Below, piece by piece: positions 1 to 9,705 of a DNA stretch of 64,000 nucleotides. Position numbers and translations under genes: made by a program. Under the pieces are notes generated by a model. The model made no database searches, was not told the DNA's origin, and was given only the letters and a program-made list of their open reading frames with translations. The stretch comes from Carya illinoinensis. Lineage: Eukaryota; Streptophyta; Magnoliopsida; Fagales; Juglandaceae. Location: the NCBI RefSeq assembly GCF_018687715.1, contig NC_056765.1, positions 9,226,501-9,290,500 of the forward strand, written 5' to 3'. Position 1 is the stretch's first letter. Every line of letters begins with the position of its first letter.

Positions 1-1337
1 GGAGTCAGTTGACACACATGGAAGCATTAGCCACCAAATGAATAATTATCAAAGATCTAAGGTGGAATTGCGACAAATAGTCAATATGTATTAAAATTTG
101 AATCGTTCACCCAACTGCATATGGATGTTTCTAATGTCCTTTCATATTTTAATATGGGGAAATAGCTAGAGCAAAAGTCAGCAACTTACTTGAAAAAGTA
201 GAACATTTTGCTCTCCTGTGATCAGAACCGATGTTTCAGTTCTATGTGAAGATTAGCATCCTTAAATTTTACACATTACACGCAGCCTGAACCTACTTAT
301 GACGCTAAAGTCAACTTATGAGTAGTTAGATTCCAATTATATTAATGATAATCATCCTTCCCTGAAGTTTGCCTCATTCAGTTAATCACTCTCTAATAGT
401 CCACCAAAAGATAGTTTGGACCCAGGAAGACGAGTGAAATTAGAACTGGCTAAAGGCACAGGGTAAGGCATAATAGATGTCCACGTCACAGGGAATTTCC
501 ACAATTCTACATAGTACAGAAATTGACGCAATAATTTGTTATTTTGTTGTGGTGATCTACCATGCTGAATTTGATTCCAAATCAGAGGTGTACCCTACAT
601 CTGGGGAAAAATACCATAGGAAATTGTTGCCAGAGTTCTAATTCAATACAACATATTTCAACATCCTATTCTAGGGCTGCAACAATTGCCAAAATTGCTT
701 GAAATAATCTCAGAAAAATACTGAGTTCACAGAAGCCACCATAAAGAAATACATTCAAACACATAAATATAACGAGCTCCAACAGAGGAAAGCGTAATAG
801 GACTTCCAAATCTGCATGTGATCATATACTGAGGTGATCTAAGCTGGCGGTTGAAGGATGGTCAGGCCATGGAAATTTATTTAGTTGCGTGCTTTCTGAG
901 TGATGCTTCAAAATATTATGCGTCTTAATTAAATGTTTCTTAATTTGTTGGGAATAAAGTTAAAATAGACAACTTAAGGAAGGACTAATACTAATATACT
1001 GTAGTTCCAGCTACAGCTTTGCACTAATCTGGAAGTGAAACTAGATTTGCAGAACTTACATTCCTTACCTGAAACTTATCTCCTTTATATGGTATGCAAT
1101 ATTCTCTGATCAAACAGCCTAGTCAAACTGAAGTTTTAAAACTAGATCAGATTTATTTCAGTGACATTTTCAACCACAAATGTACTCCTTTGTGTTGGTG
1201 ACCACGCTGGCCATGCGCGTGCTGTTGTTTTTTTTTTGGGGGGGGGGGGAGGGGGGGGAACACAATCTTAAGAAGTAATTACAATGACCAGCTTAACTAA
1301 TCAGACCATAACTAAGCAACTATAAGCATTCAGTCTC
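1..1337. other. Non-coding flank, probably intron or 3' side of the NUDCD2-like gene
   Basis: No convincing coding sequence is visible. The segment lies between the window edge and the L1 target duplication. The NUDCD2-like gene runs leftward into it and its last exon was not found here, so this is best read as intron sequence interrupted by the L1. A possible 36-base exon on the minus strand near 1067-1102, followed by a good GTAAGG donor, was seen but matches nothing I know. Confidence 0.4.
1238..1258 (+). repeat. G-run tract (G12-A-G8)
   Basis: Twelve G, one A and eight G follow a run of about eleven T. It is a homopolymer-rich low-complexity tract that could fold into a G-quadruplex. It may also vary in length between assemblies. 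Confidence 0.8.
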
Positions 1338-1353
1338 AAGATTTGAGATAAAA
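1338..1353 (+). repeat. L1 target-site duplication, left copy
   Basis: The 16 bases AAGATTTGAGATAAAA recur exactly at 6968-6983, directly after the L1 A-rich tail. This pair fixes the ends of the L1 insertion. Confidence 0.9.
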
Positions 1354-1491
1354 AAGGCACAGTCTCAATTCCTCTCTCCTGAGTTTTTTTCTCTCTGCAC
1401 TATTGAGAAAAAACGATGGTTTCTCCTTGTGATCATTTACAATGGTGTCTAGATTAGTCTTTCTATTTGTTTAACGAGTTACGGCATTCTT

Positions 1492-3321
1492 ATGGAGCTG
1501 TGTAGAAATGTTATTATTGAAAAGAAATGTTTTGAATTGAAGAAGGTTAATGAAAGATGGTGGAGGTTCACTGAGATTAGTTGTCGAGCGGTGAGATTTA
1601 TTTCCTTAGATCAAGAAGCTCTAGGATGGCTGGCTGGCACAGTCAAGGAAGGAATAGCTTATGGGTGGTCGTTAGATTTTGTCAGATTGAAACAAAGCGG
1701 TGCCCGAGTTTTAATGGTGCAGAGGCAGCGCAACTCCTTAGGGAGTTTTTTCTCCCTTTCGGAGTTTGGTCCAATGAAACGACGTGGAATGTTAATGATC
1801 CAGGAGGGGAGGAAAGGAGAAGGGTGGAGGTTTCTTGGGGAGTTGCTGTTGGAGCTCACTGCATCTTCCTCTGGTTTGGGGGGGAAAAACAAAGGTCGTC
1901 CATGGCTGCCATCCTCTCAGTCTCAAAGGGCCCAACCTGTCGCGTCGTATAGAGAGGTCCTGTCTCAAGCTCCAAAAAACACAGAGAGGGCAAAAGCTTT
2001 ACCTCCTTTGGCGATGGCTCAACACTGCGAAGGGGTTGGCAAGGAAGTGTTGGGGCCAAAAATGGATTACTTGCTGCATGCCTTGGAGGAGACGGAGAAA
2101 AAAGTTGAGAGCTTATAGTTTAATACGCTATTTATGAAACGGTGCGTTCTAGAGGGTTTGACAAGTGAAAGGGTTGTGGGCCAGGAAAAGGGCTTGGGTT
2201 TTGGGCTTAGGGAAGCTGAAGGCCTGGTCTTAGGTGGTCTGGAGAAGGGTAAGGATGTGGTGGGTGTTGGGCCGCAAGCTTTGAAGGATTCGGCTCAGGT
2301 GGCCCAGAGGCGCAGCCTGTGAAGGTAGACGCAGGCCCAGCTCACGTGTTGACATCCCATTGTCATTGAGTGGGCCTCAGCCACCATCGACGGTGATGGG
2401 TCAGGTGTCGTCGGCGAGACCTAGGGTGGTGGGTTCGCCAGTGAGTCCTATGGTGCCAGAAAGTATATCCGTAGGCTTTTGTGGTAGTTTTGAGTTAGAT
2501 CCGGCTGTAAGAAGTGCCAAGAGTGGCGCGTTGGTGACGACCAACAGAAATTGCACAAAAAAAGTCGCACAAGACATATGGAGCTCCCGTCGGCCCTTTC
2601 TTGCCAGTTGCAACGTCAGAGTAAGGCCTAGCTTTAGATGGTCCTCCGATAAACTCTCTGGGAAGCGTCGAGAGTTGCACTCTATTGCTAGAGGTTGCAC
2701 AGAACACGCCGTACAAGGTGGAAGGAGCTTTTGGTGCCTCTTCCATGCCGGTTGACAGGTCGGAGATAGGTCTATACTCTGGTGGTCTTCCGAGAAACAG
2801 GCTGTTTGTGGAATCCGAGGCTTGTGAGGTGAGGCCTCCTGTTGTTGGGGCCACTGAAGTCTCTTCTTCACTTAATTTAATGGGGACTCCGTTCCGTGCT
2901 CCTTCGCTGGGGGATTGCAACATCCTAGAGAAGATGAGGCCCTCTAAATCTTTAGTAGCTTCCAGAGGTGATGCTGATTTGCAAGTGGCTCTGTTTGTGG
3001 ATGATTGTGCCGGCGATGAGGGGGTTGTCCTTACTCCCTTGTCCACACTTCCACCCAGAATTGAAGAGGAGAATTATTCATCATCGTGGGTTTTTAAGAA
3101 AGTGAAGGAGATTCAAGCTGTTATTGGGATCTCGTGTAGGCAAGGAGGAACAATTTAAGGCTCTTCTCGTGGCTTTGGAAGAAAGCCATTCAAAATCAGC
3201 TATAAAGAGGGATAGGGAACTTAAAAGGCTAACTTGTTCCATTAATTATGATGTGAAGGAAGGGAGTGGCGGAAGTGAGAGATCGAAAGGGAGGGGTAAT
3301 TCAGGTTTAAATGCAGCCTAA
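1492..3321 (+). pseudogene. L1 ORF1 (nucleic-acid-binding, gag-like) pseudogene
   Basis: The first open piece (1492-2118, 208 codons) begins MELCRNVIIEKK and resembles the N-terminal domain of plant L1 ORF1 proteins as I remember them. Later pieces follow in other frames: 2134-2322, 2360-2755, 2685-3158 and 3124-3321. The last contains EEQFKALLVALEESHSKS and RDRELKRLTCSINYD, which look like the usual ORF1 C-terminus. At least three frame changes or stops break the reading. The final stop (TAA 3319-3321) overlaps the ORF2 start (ATG 3311), so the original arrangement of overlapping ORFs is kept. I see no clear zinc knuckle. Confidence 0.7.
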
Positions 3322-6300
3322 GATTATATCCTGGAATGTGCCGGGGCTTAATGATGTGGTGTGTTTTCAAGAAACAAAGTTGTGGGGCATTGATAGAAGC
3401 ATTTTGCGTAGTTTATGGGGGGTGCTCATATGTGGGTTGGTCTTATTTGGCCTCGGTGGGAGCCTCAGGCGGTGTATTACTTATGTGGGATAAAAAAGTG
3501 GTTAAAGCGATAGAAGAGTGTATTGGAGATTATTTGGTAGCAACTATGTTTAAAAACGTGGAGGACGGATGGGAATGGGCATTTGTAAGTACCTACGGCC
3601 CTAATGTGGATAGGGATAGGAGAAGGTTATGGGAGGACTTTGCGGGAATTTATTCTTTATGGGATGTGCCGCGGTGTATGGGAGGCGATTTTAACATTAC
3701 TCGCTTTCAAAGCGAGCGATCAGGGCAGTATCAAAATTCTATGGCCATGGATGAGTTTTTAGAGTTTATTTTTGACTTGAACCTCATGGATTTTCCCCTA
3801 GTAGGGATTGAGTACACTTGGTCAAATGGTCGAGTTTTGGTCGAAGTTGGACAGATTCCTTGTCTCTCCAGAGTGGGGAGCCCATTTTCCAGAGGTTTGT
3901 TAGAAGCACCTACCTCGAGTCAGCTCTGATCATTTTCCTATTCTTTTAGATTGTGGGGGTATTCACAGCAGTCGAAGCATTTCAAATTTGAAAATATGTG
4001 GCTTACAGCGGATGGGTTTGTAGAGTTGGTGAGTGCTTGGTGGTCATCGTACCAATTGTTTGGTACTCCAAGTTTCATCCTTGTAGGTAAATTAAAGGTT
4101 CTGAAACAAGACATGAAGAAGTGGAACTTGGAAGTATTTGGCCACATTGACAATCAGAAGTCAATCCTTTTGGAGGAATTGCAGGAAATAGAGGGACAGG
4201 AATTATAGGGAGACATCTCAGAGGAGGGGTTGATGAGGAAGGGCACGGTTATGACAAATTTGGAGAGAGTTTTGTTGGCGGAGGAAACCTTATGGCGCCA
4301 AAAATCTAGGGCACTTTGGTTGAAAGAATGGGATAGGTGCACAAAGTACTTTCATAAAGTGGCAAACTCTCATCGGTGTGGTGATGCCACTGAGGCATTA
4401 TACTCAGGTTCCGAGGTGTTTTCGCCTTCTGATATAGAAAATCATATTGTGCATTATTATGAGTCCCTTTCTCACTGAACCGATTGAATGGAGACCGAAG
4501 CTTAATGGCCTGAGTTTTGAGACTACTGACTCTCAGAGTGTATATGTGCTGGAGACGAGATTTACAAGGTCATTTATGGGATGGCTAAGGATAAAATACG
4601 GGAACCAGATGGCTTCTCTATGGGTTTCTTTCAAACTTGTTGGGACATAGTGAAAGGTGATGTTATGCAGGTCTTCAGTGAATTTCATTCTTTTCAAAAT
4701 TTTGAAAGATCTCTGCAACTTTTATTGCTTTTATTCCCAATAAACAAGGGGCATCGATTATTGAGAATTTTCGTCCTATAAGCCTGGTTAGTGGTATATA
4801 CAAAATAATTTCGAAGGTGTTTGCCAACCGTTAAGCCTTGTGATGGAACAAATTATCTCCAAGTCACAAAATGTATTTATTCGTGGGAGACAAATTCTTG
4901 ATTCAATGCTCATTGCTAATGAATGCTTGGATCACAGGTTGAGGAAGGGAGTTCCAGGTATTCTTTGAAAGTTAGACATGAAAAAGACTTATGATCATGT
5001 GAACTGGAAATTCTTATTATATCTGCTTGGGAGGTGTAGGTTTGGTGAGAGGTGGATCTCCTGGATGAGTCACTACATTTCTACTGCACGGTTCTTAGTG
5101 CTTGTTAATGGTACACCTGTTGGTTTCTTTAATAGTTCTCAGGGTTTGCAACAAGGAGATCCATTATCTCTGCTTCTGTTTGTTATGGTCATGGAGGCTC
5201 TTAGTCAGATGGTTTTAAGGCGGCTGTGGATGGTAGTCTCTTATCGGGTTATCAAGTGGGCAAAGGCATGAGTGACTCTATTATCATTTCACATCTTTTA
5301 TTTGCAGACCATACCCTTCTCTTTTGTGCTGCGGATACTAGCCAGATTCAAACTCTACAAGCACTGTTATGATGCTTTGAAGCAGTGTCAGGACTCAAGG
5401 TGAATCTTGGGAAGTCCAAGATGGTTCCAGTGGGTGTGGTCTCAAATATTCTCAGCTTAGCAAGCATTTTGGATTTTAAGGTGTCCTCTTTGTCGATGAA
5501 ATATTTGGGCCTAACGTTGGGCACAACTTTCAAGGCTAGAGCTATATGGGATGGGGTAGTGGAGAAGATAGAGAAAAGGTTGGTTAGTTGGAAATAGATG
5601 TATTTATTGAAAGGAGGCCGTCTCACCCTTATTAAGAGCACCCTTACTAATCTCCCCACTTATTATCTATCCCTATTTCCTATACATGTAGGGGTGGTAA
5701 ATAGGATCGAGAAACTATTTAAGGCTTTCTTACGGGGTGGTATGGGGGAGGAGAAGAAATTCCATTTGGTTAAATGGAAGACAGTATGTGCTCCAGTTGT
5801 GTAGGGGGGTTGGGAGTGTGACTTGAGAACTTTTAATAAAGCGTTGTTGGGGAAATTTCTGTGGAGATATCATTCGGAAGGGAGATCATTGTGGAAGGCA
5901 ATCATTGATGTTAGATAAGGAGCAGCTTGGGGTGGGTGGTGCTCTAATGAAGTGAGAGGGGGGTATGGTGTTAGTTTATGGAAGTTTATAAGGAGGGGGT
6001 GGCCATGTTTTGAAAAAAAAAATTGTTTTGTAGCAGGTGAGGGCAACCGTATCAGTTTTTGGCTAGATGTGTGGTGCAGAGATCATGCTTTGAAAAGGGC
6101 GTTCCCGGCTCTTTATAGTATTGTAGCGAATAGGGAGGCTTCAGTGGCGGATATGCGATTCTTTTCGCATGGCTCTCACCAATGAATTATTCTTTTTAAC
6201 GAAAATTTTCATGATTGGGAACTAACTATTGTATTAGATTTTTTTAGCTTACTATACTCCAAGAGGATGCCAACGACATAGGGGGATAGATTGAAGGGGA

Positions 6301-6908
6301 GGTCTAATAATAAGAAATGCACGGTTAAGGCATATTACAATATCTTGATAACACAAGATCATATTCCGTTCCCTTGGAAAAATATATGGAGGTCCCGGAT
6401 GCCCTCTAAAGTTGTTTTTTTTGTATGGAGTGCTGCTCTTGGGAAGATCTTGACTACGGACAACTTGAGGAAGAGGGGTTGTGTCGTGGTAGATTGGTGT
6501 TATATATGCAAAAAGAATGGACAATCTATGGACCATCTTTTAGTGCATTGTGAGGTAGCAATGGGGTTGTGGGATGAGATTTTTCAAAGTATTGATGTTC
6601 CTTGGGTGATGCCCTCGAGGTTGGTGGATCTGTTGGGTTGTTGGAGGAAGCTGCAAGGTTGTCATCAAGTGACTGCAGTGTGGAAGAGGATTCCTCTATG
6701 TATCATGTGGTATCTTTGGTTAGAAAGGAATGCGCGTTGTTTTGATGATAAGGAACGTACAAGAGAGGAGCTGAAGAATTTTTTTCTCAACACCTTATTG
6801 TTTTGGTTTTCCGCTATTGTACTAAATGGGGATGACACTCATGATTTTTTGTCTTTAATTCAGCGCATTTATAATGTATTTAGGTGTTCTTTTGTACACT
6901 TCCGGTGA
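3311..6908 (+). pseudogene. L1 ORF2 (endonuclease / reverse transcriptase / zf-RVT) pseudogene
   Basis: The reading opens with MQPKIISWNVPGLND, then runs directly into VVCFQETKL; about 20 residues normally between these motifs are missing. After a frameshift near 3406-3420 the endonuclease core is visible (STYGPN, GGDFN, YTWSNG). The reverse transcriptase follows in pieces: [11 protein letters not shown] near 4976, LQQGDPLS near 5145, and FADHTLLFC near 5300, where the family has FADD. The C-terminal zf-RVT region (6291-6908) is open for 205 codons, with WKNIWRSRMPSKVVFFVW and a C-x2-C...H-x4-H-C pattern. I see no RNase H domain. Many stops and frameshifts make it non-functional. Confidence 0.88.
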
Positions 6909-6967
6909 ACATGGCTTATGCCTTTTTCATTCATATCAATAATATATTTTTTTACCTATCAAAGAAA

Positions 6968-6983
6968 AAGATTTGAGATAAAA
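6968..6983 (+). repeat. L1 target-site duplication, right copy
   Basis: Exact repeat of 1338-1353, placed directly after the A-rich tail of the L1. Confidence 0.9.
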
Positions 6984-7111
6984 TTCACATTCAGATATGA
7001 ATAAGCTGGTTAGGTGGCCTGAACAACTTATTCAGCAAGCATAATAGAGTGAACTTGACAAGCTTTATAAGTCCAGATTGTACTATCTATTGTGGATAAG
7101 TATCATTTCAC

Positions 7112-7995
7112 CTCTTCTTGAAATCTCTGAAGCATGAGACGCCTTTGCTCAAGATCAGTCGCGTAAGGATCCAGCTGACCCTGACCCACAATGGGTGAAG
7201 ACCAGGTCTGACCTTTGTCCCTCTTCTGCAGTGTTAGGTGCATTATATCATCCTCTGCCAATCGAAACCAGATTAACGCAAAATATATTAGAAACACTAA
7301 AATATACGAAAACTTTCCAAGTACTCGCTGAGATTTTCAGGGCAAAAAAAAAAAAAAAAAAAAAAAACCATAAAAACCTGCGTGTATTCTTTAATATAGA
7401 AAAGATATCCTAAATGTCTCTAAAATTCTTTATTCTTTATTTACTTCACCTAAAGTTTCTCGCGAACCAAACGGTCCCTTACATGCTACAAAGAAGCATA
7501 ATCTGAAGCAGACAAAATATTACCTATGGTCCAGAAAGAAGAGTCCGTCTTCACTGGACTCGTAAGCTCGTGCTGAGACACCAAACCCAATAATTCAAAC
7601 AGATCAGCGACCAATTTAAGCCAATTTAATCAAAAGCAAAATCACAATCAAAAGAAGCAAATAGTTTACACGGAAACGGACATTAAGGTAAGGAGGGTTG
7701 CCCTTGATGCCGACTTCGACGTGTTTTGACTGAATCTTGCAGTAGAATTGCTTCGAAAGAACGTTAGGTGGAAGGTTTATGTACATATTTACCTCGTCCA
7801 GAGTCTGGTCCCACTCGAACACCTTCTGACCTGAAAATCAAATGGAAATTTTAGAAAAGAAAAATCCGAACGCAGTTTGGATCGACGAAACCAAAATCAA
7901 ACAGAACCAAGAGATTCAGGAAGCACAGAGAGAGAGAGAGAGAGACCATTGTGTACGAAGCTATGTCGCTTCTCCGGTGCCAATTTCTCCGCCAT
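7112..7995 (-). CDS. NUDCD2-like CS-domain co-chaperone, 3' exon outside window
   Basis: Four minus-strand exons join in frame: 7995-7947, 7830-7682, 7572-7524 and 7254-7112, all with GT/AG borders. They encode 130 residues starting MAEKLAPEKRHSFVHNG. The CS/p23-like beta-sandwich begins at VFEWDQTLDEVNMYINLP and includes FYCKIQSKHVEVGIKG and SSFWTIEDD. The C-terminal helix TDLEQRRLMLQRFQEE ends at a clean donor. Human NUDCD2 and its plant counterpart (At5g58740 from memory) have about 157 residues, so one exon of roughly 28 residues is missing and must lie left of position 1. The family works with Hsp90 and dynein regulators as a cytosolic co-chaperone; the exact plant role is not established here. 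An L1 sits antisense in what should be the last intron. The start codon was chosen by family match. Confidence 0.9.
7344..7367 (+). repeat. A24 homopolymer
   Basis: An uninterrupted run of 24 A lies inside intron 3 of the NUDCD2-like gene (a poly-T tract in the transcript sense). Confidence 0.9.
7926..7945 (+). repeat. (GA)n microsatellite at a splice donor
   Basis: A GA run abuts exon 1 of the NUDCD2-like gene. On the coding strand the donor reads AATG|GTCTCTCT, so the microsatellite forms positions +3 onward of the intron 1 donor. Confidence 0.85.
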
Positions 7996-8555
7996 TTCTT
8001 CTAGGGTTTGCTTCTTCGACTTCTTCTGTTCTCTTCCCCCTTCCCTCTCCGCGCGGTTTCGATGACTACACTACCTCGGTTTTTCTGAAACGAACAATAT
8101 GGCTCTAATTTGAAATTTAACAATTAAAACAAAATTTTAATTTATTAAATAATTAATATTATTTAAAAGTTCATTGATAAAAATAAAAATAAAAAATAAA
8201 AAAAGAAATGATATTCATTGATAAAAAATAAGACCATATTTGGATATCAAATTCACCTCAATCTATCTCAAACTGATTATTAATGAGATCCACTAATTTT
8301 TTTACTTTTTATAAAAAAATTAAAATTCACACCTTAACATATTTTTATATATTCAAACACATATCTCAACCTATTTATTTTCAAACTTATTTCAATATAA
8401 TTCACAAAATAGTACAATTTACAAATTAACTCAAAGTGATCTAAGATCATTTCAGCATTCAACCGTAACTTGGCATACAAGCACAACGCACTCCTTTTGA
8501 AAGAAATAGATAAATCTAACATTCACATAAAAAAATTATTTTATAATAATAGAAT
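7996..8555. other. Leader and upstream region of the NUDCD2-like gene
   Basis: Upstream of the minus-strand ATG lies about 110 bases of C/T-rich DNA that likely holds the 5' untranslated leader. AT-rich spacer follows to 8555. No other coding sequence is seen and no TATA motif stands out. Confidence 0.4.
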
Positions 8556-9388
8556 TTGGGTGCAACTAGTCTGGTTCGGTCCGGTTTTAAACAAAATCTA
8601 GAACCGAATCGGTAGGCACCAGTTTTGTATTTTTTAAAATCGATTACGAACCGATTTTCCTCCTAAACCGGTATTCCGGTTTTACCGGTTTCCTGTCCAG
8701 TTTGGTCTGATTTTTCAATTTTAATAAAATACAAATTTTTTTATAAAAATTTTGTTTAAAAAAAAAACTGATTTAAAAAATTCTGTTTTATTAAAAATCT
8801 ATTACCATTTACAAAAATCTGCTTTACAAAAGAAATTTGCTATGTAAAAAAATTCTGATATAAAAAATCTGTTTTATAAAAAAAAATTGTTATATAAACA
8901 AAATTCTACTATATTAAAAACTGCTATAAAACAAAAACTAAAATAAGAAATCTAATGTAAAAAAAAAAAAAATCTGTTATAATCCTATATCAGACGATTA
9001 GTATTAGTATATATATATTAGTATTAATTATAACTATATAATATATTAGACAATATAATAATATTTATATTAGACTATTAGTATAGCTATATTTTAGTAT
9101 TAGTTTTAATGATTTAGTATAACTATATTAGTATGAGTATAACTATAGTCTATATTAGAATATGTGATTATTTTTTATGTGATTAAAAATTATATATAAT
9201 ATAAAACATATTATATATAATATTAATATATAAATAGTACTGGTCTGGTCCAAAACTAATCAGAACCAAAACTGGACCGGTTCCGACCGGTTTTTCATTT
9301 ATGAAAACTAGTTCCAAATCGAACTAGTCCAAAACCGGCACAACTGGTCCTATTTTCTGGTTTGTCGGATTTTTTTTTTATACCCCTA
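8556..9388. mobile_element. hAT-like MITE with GGTCCGGT-rich ends
   Basis: An 833-bp non-coding element. The left end reads TTGGGTGCAAC and the right end ATACCCCTA, so the ends are imperfect inverted repeats resembling the TAGGGNTG termini of hAT elements. Flanking 8-mers are AATAGAAT (8548-8555) and AATAGGAT (9389-9396), seven of eight bases alike, which fits an hAT-type 8-bp duplication. About 150 bp at each end is rich in CCGGTTC-type motifs; the interior is extremely AT-rich. No transposase is present. Confidence 0.65.
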
Positions 9389-9496
9389 AATAGGATTCAC
9401 AATTTTTAAAAGTAATGTACAAGATTTGTATATTGTACGATTGTATCATTACTATAAAAAATAAAACTCATTATATATATATTAAATTCTTGGACT

Positions 9497-9705
9497 TTGC
9501 TACATACAGTCGGCAAATGCAGTCGGCGTGTAGTCGACTGTACGAAATGAATAAAAAAAAAAATTATAAATTTTTTTTTTTATATTCAGGGGGACCTACA
9601 TGAATAAAAAAAAGTTATAAAAATAATTTTTTTTTCATGTAGGTCCCGTATTAATTCACTTTTTTATAGCCGACTGCATCTGCCGACTGCAAAAAGTATT
9701 TCTCT
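9497..9705. mobile_element. Small hairpin MITE with CAGTCGGC repeats
   Basis: The left end contains CAGTCGGCAAATGCAGTCGGC and the right end its near-complement GCCGACTGCATCTGCCGACTG. Inner arms GGGACCTACATGAA and TTCATGTAGGTCCC are also inverted. The whole forms a hairpin of about 200 bp without coding capacity. TAAATT occurs on both sides and may be the target duplication, but the exact ends are uncertain. Confidence 0.55.

Larger units (their letters stand above)
1354..6967 (+). mobile_element. Full-length but decayed L1-type LINE
   Basis: A 5.6-kb non-LTR retrotransposon lies between perfect 16-bp target duplications. It has a short 5' leader, an ORF1 region, an ORF2 region (endonuclease, reverse transcriptase, C-terminal zf-RVT domain) and a 3' end finishing in an A-rich tail (tatcaaagaaaaa). 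Both ORFs contain stops and frameshifts and the reverse transcriptase has lost a catalytic Asp, so it cannot move by itself. It lies antisense to the NUDCD2-like gene. The intact target duplication and complete 5' end point to an ordinary target-primed insertion that later decayed. Confidence 0.92.

Noticed and set aside
1067..1102. A possible 36-base minus-strand exon (EYCIPYKGDKFQ) with AG and GTAAGG borders
   Set aside because: I recognise no family, no partner exon was found nearby, and such short matches to splice signals arise by chance.
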